The notes under the pieces were generated by a model that was not told where the DNA came from, made no database searches, and saw nothing but the letters and a program-made list of their open reading frames with translations. Shown piece after piece: positions 56,364 through 64,000 of a stretch of DNA of 64,000 nt (the first letter of the stretch is position 1; the number at the start of each line of letters is the position of its first letter). Both the position numbers and the translations under genes were made by a program. The stretch comes from Burkholderia multivorans ATCC BAA-247 (lineage in GTDB: Bacteria; Pseudomonadota; Gammaproteobacteria; Burkholderiales; Burkholderiaceae): the NCBI RefSeq assembly GCF_000959525.1, contig NZ_CP009832.1, forward strand, positions 2,356,001-2,420,000, given 5' to 3'.

Positions 56364-58880
56364 ATGTTGACCGATCGGCTTTTCGCACGCTCGGCGCGAC
56401 CGTCGGGCCCGCCGGCGGAGTCGCAGCCGTCCCGTTGGCACCACGGACCGTGGTGGTCCAATTCCTATTTGCTGACGCCGCTGCTGTCGATCCTCGTGTT
56501 CCTCGTGGTGATGAGCCTCATTCTATGGAGCCTCAACCGCCGGGAACAGCAGCAGCAGGAAGACACGCTGTTCCGTAACGTCGCGTGGGCGCAGCAGCAG
56601 ATCCGGCTGTCGATGACGGGCGCGCAGGAACAGCTGCAGGCGCTGTCGCGCGACCTCGCATCGGGCCGCCTCGACCAGAACGCGTTCCAGATGGCCGTCG
56701 CGGACGTCATGCAGACGCATCCGGAAATCCTCTATCTGAACTGGTATACGGCGCCCGGCGTGCAGCGCTGGCCGACCGTGCATCCGCCGCTGCTCGGCCA
56801 GCGGCTCGCGAAGCCCGGCGACGCGCAGCTGCAGGACGCGGTGCGCGGCGCCTACGACGAAGCGCGCAGCTCGCGCCGCCAGGCGTATTCGCCGCTGATC
56901 TACGACGACTTCGGCAACGGCTACATCACGCTGCAGACGCCCGTGATGCGCGGCGACCGCGACTATCTCGGCTCGCTCGCCGCGGTGTTCTCGGTCGAGG
57001 GCATCCTGAAGCACGACATCCCGCAGGAACTGTCGTCGAAGTACAAGATCTCGATCACCGACGCGAACAACCGCGAACTGTCGTCGACTTCCACGCGCCC
57101 GCGCCTGCCGCGCGACTCGCACTACGACCTGCCGCTCGATCCGCCCGGCCAAGGGCTCACGGTGCGCGTCTACGCGTTCCCGCAGCTCACGAACCTGACC
57201 AACAACACGCTCGTGTGGCTCGTCGCCGGCCTGTCGTGCTTCGTGCTGTGGAGCCTCTGGAGCCTGTGGAAGCACACGCGCCAGCGCTTCGAGGCGCAGC
57301 AGGCGCTCTACGCGGAAGCGTTCTTCCGCCGTGCGATGGAAAACTCGGTGCTGATCGGCATGCGCGTGCTCGACATGCACGGCCGCATCACGCACGTGAA
57401 CCCCGCGTTCTGCCGCATGACGGGCTGGGACGAAAGCGATCTGGTCGGCAAGGTCGCACCGTTCCCCTACTGGCCGCGCGACGCGTATCCCGAAATGCAG
57501 CGCCAGCTCGACATGACGCTGCGCGGCAAGGCGCCGAGCTCGGGCTTCGAACTGCGCGTGCGGCGCAAGAACGGCACGCTGTTCCACGCGCGGCTCTACG
57601 TGTCGCCGCTGATCGACAGCTCGGGGCGCCAGACCGGCTGGATGTCGTCGATGACCGACATCACCGAGCCGAAGCGCGCGCGCGAGGAGCTCGCGGCCGC
57701 GCACGAGCGCTTCACGACGGTGCTCGAAAGCCTCGACGCCGCGGTGTCGGTGCTCGCGGCCGACGAAGCCGAGCTGCTGTTCGCGAACCGCTACTACCGC
57801 CACCTGTTCGGGATCCGCCCGGACGGCCATCTCGAGCTGTCGGGCGGCGGCTTCGACCGCGCGCAGGCGTCGTCCGATTCGATCGACATGGTCGATGCGT
57901 TCGCGGGCCTGCCGGCCACCGCGCTGACGAACACCGCGGCCGACGCGCAGGAGGTGTACGTCGAAAGCATCCAGAAATGGTTCGAGGTGCGCCGCCAGTA
58001 CATCCAGTGGGTCGACGGCCACCTCGCGCAGATGCAGATCGCGACCGACATCACGACCCGCAAGAAGGCGCAGGAACTCGCGCATCAGCAGGAAGAAAAG
58101 CTGCAGTTCACGAGCCGGCTGATGACGATGGGCGAAATGGCGTCGTCGATCGCGCACGAACTGAACCAGCCGCTCGCGGCGATCAACAACTACTGCTCCG
58201 GCACGCTCGCGCTCGTGAAGAGCGGCCGCGGCACGCCGGAGATGCTGCAGCCGGCGCTCGAAAAGACCGCCCAGCAGGCGCTGCGCGCGGGCATGATCGT
58301 CAAGCGGATCCGCGAATTCGTGAAGCGCAGCGAGCCGAAGCGCCAGCCGGCGCGCGTCGCGGACATCGTCGCCGATGCGGTCGGGCTCGCCGAAATCGAG
58401 GCCAGGAAGCGCAGGATTCGGATCGTCACCGAAATCCTCGCAAGAATGCCTATTATTTATGTCGACCCCGTGCTGATCGAGCAAGTGCTCGTGAACCTGA
58501 TGAAGAACGCGGCCGAAGCGATGGCAGACGTGAAGCCGCCGTCGGCCGACGGCGTGATTCGCGTCGTCGCCGACATCGACGCCGGCTTCGTCGACATTCG
58601 CGTGATCGATCAGGGGCCCGGCGTCGACGAAGCGACGGCCGAGCGCCTGTTCGAACCGTTTTACAGCACCAAGTCCGACGGCATGGGCATGGGGCTGAAC
58701 ATCTGCCGTTCGATCATCGAATCGCATCGGGGGCGCCTGTGGGTGGTCAACAACGTCGAGCCGGACGGCCGCATTTCCGGCGCGACGTTCCACTGCAGCC
58801 TGCCCATTGGGGAACCCGCTGATCTCGGCCAAGGGGGGTCCGAGACATCGGCATCACATACCGTTACGGGAGAACTATGA
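56364..58880 (+). CDS. PAS-domain sensor histidine kinase, FixL-like
   Basis: An 838-residue membrane kinase. It has one membrane segment near residue 35 (LLSILVFLVVMSLIL), a periplasmic domain of about 230 residues, and a second membrane segment (TLVWLVAGLSCFVLWSLW). Two PAS-type regions follow (FFRRAMENSVLIGMRVLD, then FANRYYRHLFGI). The kinase core has phosphoacceptor His598 (IAHELNQP), the N-box NLMKNAAEAM and G-box GMGMGLNICRSII. A heme-ligand His as in rhizobial FixL is not evident, so FixL-like refers to the kinase and its FixJ partner. The real start is ATG 56364. Confidence 0.92.
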   Translation: MLTDRLFARSARPSGPPAESQPSRWHHGPWWSNSYLLTPLLSILVFLVVMSLILWSLNRREQQQQEDTLFRNVAWAQQQIRLSMTGAQEQLQALSRDLASGRLDQNAFQMAVADVMQTHPEILYLNWYTAPGVQRWPTVHPPLLGQRLAKPGDAQLQDAVRGAYDEARSSRRQAYSPLIYDDFGNGYITLQTPVMRGDRDYLGSLAAVFSVEGILKHDIPQELSSKYKISITDANNRELSSTSTRPRLPRDSHYDLPLDPPGQGLTVRVYAFPQLTNLTNNTLVWLVAGLSCFVLWSLWSLWKHTRQRFEAQQALYAEAFFRRAMENSVLIGMRVLDMHGRITHVNPAFCRMTGWDESDLVGKVAPFPYWPRDAYPEMQRQLDMTLRGKAPSSGFELRVRRKNGTLFHARLYVSPLIDSSGRQTGWMSSMTDITEPKRAREELAAAHERFTTVLESLDAAVSVLAADEAELLFANRYYRHLFGIRPDGHLELSGGGFDRAQASSDSIDMVDAFAGLPATALTNTAADAQEVYVESIQKWFEVRRQYIQWVDGHLAQMQIATDITTRKKAQELAHQQEEKLQFTSRLMTMGEMASSIAHELNQPLAAINNYCSGTLALVKSGRGTPEMLQPALEKTAQQALRAGMIVKRIREFVKRSEPKRQPARVADIVADAVGLAEIEARKRRIRIVTEILARMPIIYVDPVLIEQVLVNLMKNAAEAMADVKPPSADGVIRVVADIDAGFVDIRVIDQGPGVDEATAERLFEPFYSTKSDGMGMGLNICRSIIESHRGRLWVVNNVEPDGRISGATFHCSLPIGEPADLGQGGSETSASHTVTGEL

Positions 58881-59515
58881 ATAGTCCTGTCACCACCACC
58901 CAGGAAACCGTCTTTGTCGTCGACGACGACGAGGCCGTGCGGGACTCGCTGCGCTGGCTGCTGGAGGCGAACGGCTATCGCGTGCAATGCTTCTCGAGCG
59001 CGGAGCAGTTTCTCGACGCGTATCAGCCCGCGCAGCAGGCCGGCCAGATCGCGTGCCTGATCCTCGACGTGCGGATGTCGGGCATGAGCGGCCTCGAACT
59101 GCAGGAGCGTCTGATCGCCGACAATGCCGCGCTGCCGATCATCTTCGTCACCGGTCACGGCGACGTGCCGATGGCCGTGTCGACGATGAAAAAGGGTGCG
59201 ATGGACTTTATCGAGAAACCGTTCGACGAAGCGGAACTGCGCAAGCTCGTCGAGCGGATGCTCGACAAGGCCCGAAGCGAAAGCAAGAGCGTGCAGGAAC
59301 AGCGCGCGGCGAGCGAGCGCCTGTCGAAGCTGACCGCGCGCGAGCAGCAGGTGCTCGAACGCATCATTGCCGGCCGCCTGAACAAGCAGATCGCCGACGA
59401 TCTCGGGATCAGCATCAAGACGGTCGAAGCGCACCGCGCGAACATCATGGAAAAGCTCAACGTCAACACGGTAGCCGACCTGCTGCGCCTCGCGCTGTCG
59501 AAGAAGCCCGCCTGA
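58877..59515 (+). CDS. FixJ-family response regulator
   Basis: A 212-residue regulator: a receiver domain with D64 (LILDVRMSG), acidic pocket DDD16-18, and EKPFDE near residue 110. The LuxR-type HTH includes [12 protein letters not shown] and [18 protein letters not shown]. It overlaps the kinase stop by 4 bases (ATGA), so it is translationally coupled. It is a DNA-binding output for the kinase. Confidence 0.95.
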   Translation: MNSPVTTTQETVFVVDDDEAVRDSLRWLLEANGYRVQCFSSAEQFLDAYQPAQQAGQIACLILDVRMSGMSGLELQERLIADNAALPIIFVTGHGDVPMAVSTMKKGAMDFIEKPFDEAELRKLVERMLDKARSESKSVQEQRAASERLSKLTAREQQVLERIIAGRLNKQIADDLGISIKTVEAHRANIMEKLNVNTVADLLRLALSKKPA

Positions 59516-59565
59516 ACACGCGGCGCGCACGCCGGGCCGCGCGGCCCGGTGCGCCCGCTCCCCTT

Positions 59566-59601
59566 CCGCCCCGAGCGATACGGCCCTCTCGCTCGGGGCG
59601 G
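59566..59601 (+). terminator. Hairpin after fixJ-type gene, possible terminator
   Basis: CCGCCCCGAGCGA (59566-59578) pairs perfectly with TCGCTCGGGGCGG (59589-59601) across 10 bases. No long T-run follows, so its role is uncertain. Confidence 0.5.
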
Positions 59602-59677
59602 CGTTGCTTGCGGCGCCCGTGCGCGCCGATCATGACGCATTCCGCGCATTCGCTGTCGGACCGCGACAGGCGAACGG

Positions 59678-59683
59678 TATAAT
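59678..59683 (+). promoter_or_regulatory. -10 box TATAAT upstream of folD
   Basis: A perfect TATAAT about 70 bases before the folD ATG; no consensus -35 visible. Confidence 0.4.
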
Positions 59684-59753
59684 TGCGTGCTTTGCTGCGG
59701 CGTTTCCCGACGCCGCACGCCCGCATTCCAACTTCCCGGCAGAACCCACCACC

Positions 59754-60611
59754 ATGACAGCCCTCCTCATCGACGGCAACGCCCTCTCGAAGACCTTGCG
59801 CGCGCAGGCCGCCGAACGCGCCGCCGCCCTGACCGCCCGCGGCCACCAGCCCGGCCTCGCGGTGATCCTCGTCGGCGACAACCCGGCGAGCGAAGTCTAC
59901 GTGCGCAACAAGATCAAGGCGTGCGAGGACAACGGCTTCTTCTCGCAAAAGGACGCGTACCCGGCGACGCTGTCCGAGGCCGACCTGCTCGCGCGCATCG
60001 ACGAACTGAACCGCGATCCGAAGATTCACGGGATCCTCGTGCAACTGCCGCTGCCCGCGCATATCGACAGCCACAAGGTGATCGAGGCGATTGCGCCCGA
60101 GAAGGACGTCGACGGCTTTCACGTCGCCAACGCCGGCGCACTGATGACGGGCAAGCCGCTGTTCCGCCCGTGCACGCCGTACGGCGTGATGAAGATGTTC
60201 GCCGCGCACGGCATTGCGCTGCAGGGTGCGAACGCGGTCGTGATCGGCCGCTCGAACATCGTCGGCAAGCCGATGGCGATGCTGCTGCTCGAAGCGGGCG
60301 CGACCGTGACGATCTGCCACAGCAAGACGCGCGACCTCGCCGCGCATACGCGGCAGGCCGACATCATCGTCGCCGCGGTCGGCAAGCGCAACATCCTGAC
60401 CGCCGACATGGTGAAGCCGGGCGCGACCGTGATCGACGTCGGGATGAACCGCGACGACGCAGGCAAGCTGTGCGGCGACGTCGATTTCGCGGGCGTGAAG
60501 GAAGTCGCCGGCTACATCACGCCGGTGCCGGGCGGCGTCGGGCCGATGACGATCACGATGCTGCTGATCAACACGCTCGAATCGGCCGAGCGCGCCGCCG
60601 CGGCCGCCTGA
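59754..60611 (+). CDS. folD: Bifunctional methylenetetrahydrofolate dehydrogenase/cyclohydrolase
   Basis: A 285-residue enzyme of one-carbon metabolism. It has the catalytic Tyr and Lys in [10 protein letters not shown], plus [26 protein letters not shown] and the end [12 protein letters not shown]. The start is ATG 59754 (MTALLIDGN). Confidence 0.97.
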   Translation: MTALLIDGNALSKTLRAQAAERAAALTARGHQPGLAVILVGDNPASEVYVRNKIKACEDNGFFSQKDAYPATLSEADLLARIDELNRDPKIHGILVQLPLPAHIDSHKVIEAIAPEKDVDGFHVANAGALMTGKPLFRPCTPYGVMKMFAAHGIALQGANAVVIGRSNIVGKPMAMLLLEAGATVTICHSKTRDLAAHTRQADIIVAAVGKRNILTADMVKPGATVIDVGMNRDDAGKLCGDVDFAGVKEVAGYITPVPGGVGPMTITMLLINTLESAERAAAAA

Positions 60612-60751
60612 CCCCATGCCCGCCGGCGCGTGTGCGCGCCGGCTTCCTGCCGGCCGCCGCTCGGCGGCCCCCGCGCGAGCGCCGCTCGCCGCGCGCCTCG
60701 CCCATTGCGCAGTGCGTACGCGCCGCGCATCCGACCCTGCCTCAATCGCGC

Positions 60752-60766
60752 CGTTAGAAACTAACG
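60752..60766. promoter_or_regulatory. Inverted repeat CGTTAG-AAA-CTAACG upstream of prlC
   Basis: A perfect 6-bp inverted repeat with a 3-base centre, 100 bases before the prlC ATG. AATAAT at 60791-60796 may be the -10 box. A candidate operator. Confidence 0.4.
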
Positions 60767-60865
60767 ATTGGAAAGCGCGCGACGCGCCCCAATAATGTCG
60801 GTATCGGCGCGCCTCGCGCCTCACCGTTTTCATCCCGGTTCATCCGGCAACAGACAGGGAGTCTT

Positions 60866-62953
60866 ATGTCCGACAGCGCCCACACCAATCCGCTCCTCGA
60901 TTTCTCCGGCCTGCCCCGCTTCGGCGAGATTCGCCCCGAACACGTGACGCCCGCGCTCGACGCACTGCTCGATGCCGCCAATCGAGCGGTCGAAACCGCG
61001 AGCGCGCCGGCGACGCCCGCAACCTGGGCCGACGTCGTCGAAACGGTCGAGCGTGCGACCGAGCCGCTCGGCCGCGCATGGGGTATCGTCGGCCACCTGA
61101 ACGCGGTCGCCGATACGCCCGAGCTGCGCGCCGCGTACGGCGAAAACCTGCCGCGCGTGACCGAGTTCTGGTCGAGCGTCGGCCAGAATCTCGCGCTCTA
61201 CGACAAGTACAAGGCGATCGCGGCCGGCGCCGAATATGCGACGCTGTCCGCCGAGCGCAAGAAGATCCTCGACAACGCGCTGCGCGACTTCCGCCTGTCG
61301 GGCGCCGAGCTGCCCGAAGACCGGAAGCCGCGTTTCGCGGAACTGCAGGAGCAGCAGGCCGCGCTGGCGAAGGCGTTCTCCGATCACGTGCTCGACGCGA
61401 CCAACGCGTATGCGTACTTCGCGCACGACGAAGCCGAACTGGCCGGCCTGCCGGGCGACGCGATCGAAGCCGCGCGCGAAGCGGCGCAGAAGGACGGCAA
61501 GGAAGGCTGGAAATTCACGCTGCACTTTCCCTCGTATTTCCCGGTGCTGCAGTACGCGGACAACCGCGCGATGCGCGAGGCGCTGTACCGCGCGTATGCG
61601 ACGCGCGCCTCGGAGCTCGGCCCGCAGTACGGCGGCGGCAAGGCCGAATGGGACAACACCGCGATCGTCGCCGACGAACTGAAGCTGCGCCGCGAAGAGG
61701 CGCAGATGCTCGGCTACCGTAACTTCGCCGAAGTTTCGCTCGCGCCGAAGATGGCCGAGTCGCCGCAGCAGGTGATCGCGTTCCTCGAGGATCTCGCGAC
61801 GCGCGCGCGTCCGCACGCGGAAAAGGACTGGGACGAGCTGCGCGCGTTCGCCTCGAAGGAACTCGGCCTCAGCGAACTCGCGCCGTGGGACGTCGCGTAC
61901 GCGGCCGAGAAGCTGCGCCAGCAGCGCTATGCGTTCTCGGAAAACGAGGTCAAGCAGTACTTCCCGGAACCGGCCGTGCTGAAGGGTCTGTTCACCGTGA
62001 CCGAGACGCTGTTCGGCGTGCAGATCAAGCCGGACGATGCGCCGGTCTGGCACAAGGACGTGCGCTTTTTCCGCGTCGAAAACCGCGACGGCTCCCTCGT
62101 CGCGCAGTTCTATCTCGATCTGTACGCACGCGAAGGCAAGCGCGGCGGCGCGTGGATGGACGACGCGCGTTCGCGCGCGAAGCGCGGCGACGGCGTGCAG
62201 ACACCGGTCGCGTATCTGACCTGCAACTTCTCCGCGCCGGTCGGCGGCAAGCCCGCCTGCTTCACGCACGACGAAGTGATCACGCTGTTCCACGAATTCG
62301 GCCACGGGCTGCATCACATGCTCACGCGCGTCGACGAGCTCGGCGTGTCCGGCATCAACGGCGTCGAATGGGATGCGGTCGAGCTGCCGTCGCAGTTCAT
62401 GGAGAACTTCTGCTGGGAATGGGACGTGCTGTCGTCGATGTCGTCGCACGTCGATACAGGCGCGTCGCTGCCGCGCGCGCTGTTCGACAAGATGATCGCC
62501 GCGAAGAACTTCCAGAGCGGGCTCGGCACGCTGCGCCAGATCGTGTTCTCGATGTTCGACATGCTGCTGCACGTCGATTTCGATCCGGCCGGCGCGCTCG
62601 CCGTGAACGACTTTGCGCGCGACATCAACGAGCGCTATCACGTGATCCCGCAGGCACCGTTCTCGCGCTGGCCGAACACGTTCAGCCACATCTTCGCGGG
62701 CGGCTACGCGGCCGGCTACTACAGCTACAAGTGGGCCGAAGTGCTGTCCGCCGACGCGTATGCGGCGTTCGAGGAAGCGGCCGCCGCGAACGGCAGCGTG
62801 CTCGATGCGGCAACCGGCACCCGCTATCGCCGCGAAATCCTCGAGGTCGGCGGCAGCCGCCCGGCGATGGATTCGTTCAAGGCATTCCGCGGCCGCGAGC
62901 CGAAGATCGACGCGCTGCTGCGTCATAACGGGATGGCCGCGCCCGCGCACTGA
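60866..62953 (+). CDS. prlC: M3-family oligopeptidase A
   Basis: A 695-residue zinc metallopeptidase that degrades cytosolic peptides, including cleaved signal peptides. The zinc motif is HEFGHGLHH near residue 475, with the distal Glu in NGVEWDAVELPSQFMEN. The length fits OpdA/PrlC. Confidence 0.95.
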   Translation: MSDSAHTNPLLDFSGLPRFGEIRPEHVTPALDALLDAANRAVETASAPATPATWADVVETVERATEPLGRAWGIVGHLNAVADTPELRAAYGENLPRVTEFWSSVGQNLALYDKYKAIAAGAEYATLSAERKKILDNALRDFRLSGAELPEDRKPRFAELQEQQAALAKAFSDHVLDATNAYAYFAHDEAELAGLPGDAIEAAREAAQKDGKEGWKFTLHFPSYFPVLQYADNRAMREALYRAYATRASELGPQYGGGKAEWDNTAIVADELKLRREEAQMLGYRNFAEVSLAPKMAESPQQVIAFLEDLATRARPHAEKDWDELRAFASKELGLSELAPWDVAYAAEKLRQQRYAFSENEVKQYFPEPAVLKGLFTVTETLFGVQIKPDDAPVWHKDVRFFRVENRDGSLVAQFYLDLYAREGKRGGAWMDDARSRAKRGDGVQTPVAYLTCNFSAPVGGKPACFTHDEVITLFHEFGHGLHHMLTRVDELGVSGINGVEWDAVELPSQFMENFCWEWDVLSSMSSHVDTGASLPRALFDKMIAAKNFQSGLGTLRQIVFSMFDMLLHVDFDPAGALAVNDFARDINERYHVIPQAPFSRWPNTFSHIFAGGYAAGYYSYKWAEVLSADAYAAFEEAAAANGSVLDAATGTRYRREILEVGGSRPAMDSFKAFRGREPKIDALLRHNGMAAPAH

Positions 62954-62979
62954 CGGGCCGCGCCGCGTCGCCCCCGCAC

Positions 62980-63005
62980 AGGCACCGCTTCGGCGGTGCC
63001 TTTTT
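62980..63005 (+). terminator. Intrinsic terminator of prlC
   Basis: AGGCACCGC / GCGGTGCCT with a 4-base loop and five Ts. It ends at the first base of the dinB stop codon on the other strand. Confidence 0.9.
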
Positions 63006-64000
63006 CATTGCGCGCGCGATTCGTCGTCGAACAGCGAGAACTGCCCGTGGCGCTCGGGCGTGTTTTCGTCGATGCGCACGCCGACGCCGAGCAGCCGCAC
63101 CGCCTGCGCGCGCCGCAGCAGCCCTTTCGCGAGCAGCGCGACGGCCGTATCGGCATTCGTGGCGTCGGCCACGCATTCGACCGTCGTGCGCTGAAAATCC
63201 GCGAAGCGGATCTTCACGTACAGCTTGCGGATCGCACGTGCGGCGCCTGCGCGGGCGATCCGCGCATCGAGCTGCACGACGAGCCGGCGGATCTCGTCCG
63301 CGCACTGCTCGAGGGTGGTCAGATCGGTCACGTAGGTCGTCTCGACGCTGACCGACTTGCGCTCCTGATCGGCCTGCACCGGCCGTTCGTCGATCCCGCG
63401 CGCGAGCTCGTACAGCCGCCGGCCGAATGCGCCGAATTCGCGATGCAGATCGATCAGCGACCAAGTCCGCAGCTGTGCGCAGGTCTGGATTCCGAGCCGG
63501 TCGAGCCGCGTGGCCGTGACCTTGCCGACGCCGTGCAGCTTGCGCACCGGCAGCGCGGCGACGAAGGCGTCGACTTCGTGCGGCCGCACGACGAATAGAC
63601 CGTCGGGCTTGTTCCAGTCGGAGGCGATCTTCGCGATGAACTTGTTCGGCGCGACGCCGGCCGACACCGTCACGCCGACCGTCTCGTACACGCGCTGCCG
63701 GATCTCGCGCGCGATCAGCGTCGCGCTGCCCTGACAGCGCTCGGAGCGACTCACGTCGAGATAGGCTTCGTCGAGCGACAGCGGTTCGACGTCGGCGGTG
63801 TAGTCGCGGTAGATCGCCATGATCTGCCGCGATGCGGTGCGGTACTTGTCCATCGCGCTCGGCAGGATCAGCAGATCCGGACACTTGCGCATCGCCAGCG
63901 CCGACGACATCGCCGAGTGCACGCCATAGCGCCGCGCCTCGTAATTGCACGTCGCGATTACGCCGCGCTGGTCGAGCCGGCCGCCGACCGCGAGCGGACG
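63005..64000 (-). CDS. dinB: DNA polymerase IV, 5' end beyond window
   Basis: A Y-family translesion polymerase, 331 codons visible and open to the right edge. The upstream residues (CNYEARRYGVHSAMSS) continue the family match, so the ATG lies outside. The catalytic DE is in SLDEAYLDVS. The helix-hairpin-helix (LHGVGKVTATRL) and little-finger domain follow; the C-terminus ends FSLFDDES. It is convergent with prlC. Confidence 0.95.
   Translation of the reverse strand, partial: RPLAVGGRLDQRGVIATCNYEARRYGVHSAMSSALAMRKCPDLLILPSAMDKYRTASRQIMAIYRDYTADVEPLSLDEAYLDVSRSERCQGSATLIAREIRQRVYETVGVTVSAGVAPNKFIAKIASDWNKPDGLFVVRPHEVDAFVAALPVRKLHGVGKVTATRLDRLGIQTCAQLRTWSLIDLHREFGAFGRRLYELARGIDERPVQADQERKSVSVETTYVTDLTTLEQCADEIRRLVVQLDARIARAGAARAIRKLYVKIRFADFQRTTVECVADATNADTAVALLAKGLLRRAQAVRLLGVGVRIDENTPERHGQFSLFDDESRAQ

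Overview
The window looks like a chromosome 1 segment of a Burkholderia species, most likely of the Burkholderia cepacia complex. The DNA is very GC-rich and genes are tightly packed. Protein content and gene order are typical of Burkholderia: the pdhA-aceF-lpdA cluster with a lipoyl-fused LpdA next to a FixL/FixJ-like pair, rpfE-like/recJ/prfB/lysS, and a full isc operon. This assignment comes from protein recognition, not from a database search.

Layout. Positions 1-1255 (-) hold an intact, P4-type tyrosine integrase that runs off the left edge, so a mobile island ends here. Its promoter side faces mutS (1415-4102, +), whose first codons are AT-rich and unlike the usual mutS start. Next come a degenerate phosphoesterase-like exported protein, slyD (-), a RoxA/YcfD-type JmjC hydroxylase (+) and an Ala/Ser-rich lipoprotein (+). 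A long leftward block follows: WalJ-like MBL hydrolase, bamC, dapA, a methyltransferase, trpS, an M50 protease, a YciO-like protein, a PHP phosphatase, an alpha/beta hydrolase and a DUF455 protein. Three rightward genes (gamma carbonic anhydrase, hslO, a lipoprotein) lead to the leftward pyrG-kdsA-eno-ftsB operon, then hydrolase, comEC, tatD and lolD-lolC/E. Rightward again are an rpfE-like gene, recJ, prfB with its programmed frameshift, and lysS, then a glycine-zipper protein.

Positions 36829-42839 are the isc operon, iscR-S-U-A-hscB-hscA-fdx-iscX, read leftward from a promoter embedded in two IscR-type boxes, with a probable internal terminator after iscA. LMW phosphatase, a small exported protein and lutB-lutA (no lutC visible) follow, with a divergent IclR regulator. 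pbpG and a phasin lie across a 650-base intergenic region. The pyruvate dehydrogenase genes aceE-aceF-lpdA are leftward and divergent from a sensor kinase/response regulator pair, which is followed by folD and prlC. dinB (-) is cut by the right edge.

Most of the window is core housekeeping DNA. The one clearly accessory part is the left end, where a recombinase-bearing element meets the 5' end of mutS. The junction carries repeated CAGCGTA sites, a 12-bp palindrome and a mutS start that appears to be supplied by the element. This is reminiscent of the streptococcal islands that switch mismatch repair on and off by integrating at mutL, and it is the best candidate here for an undescribed system. 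No tRNA, rRNA, CRISPR array or insertion sequence was found.
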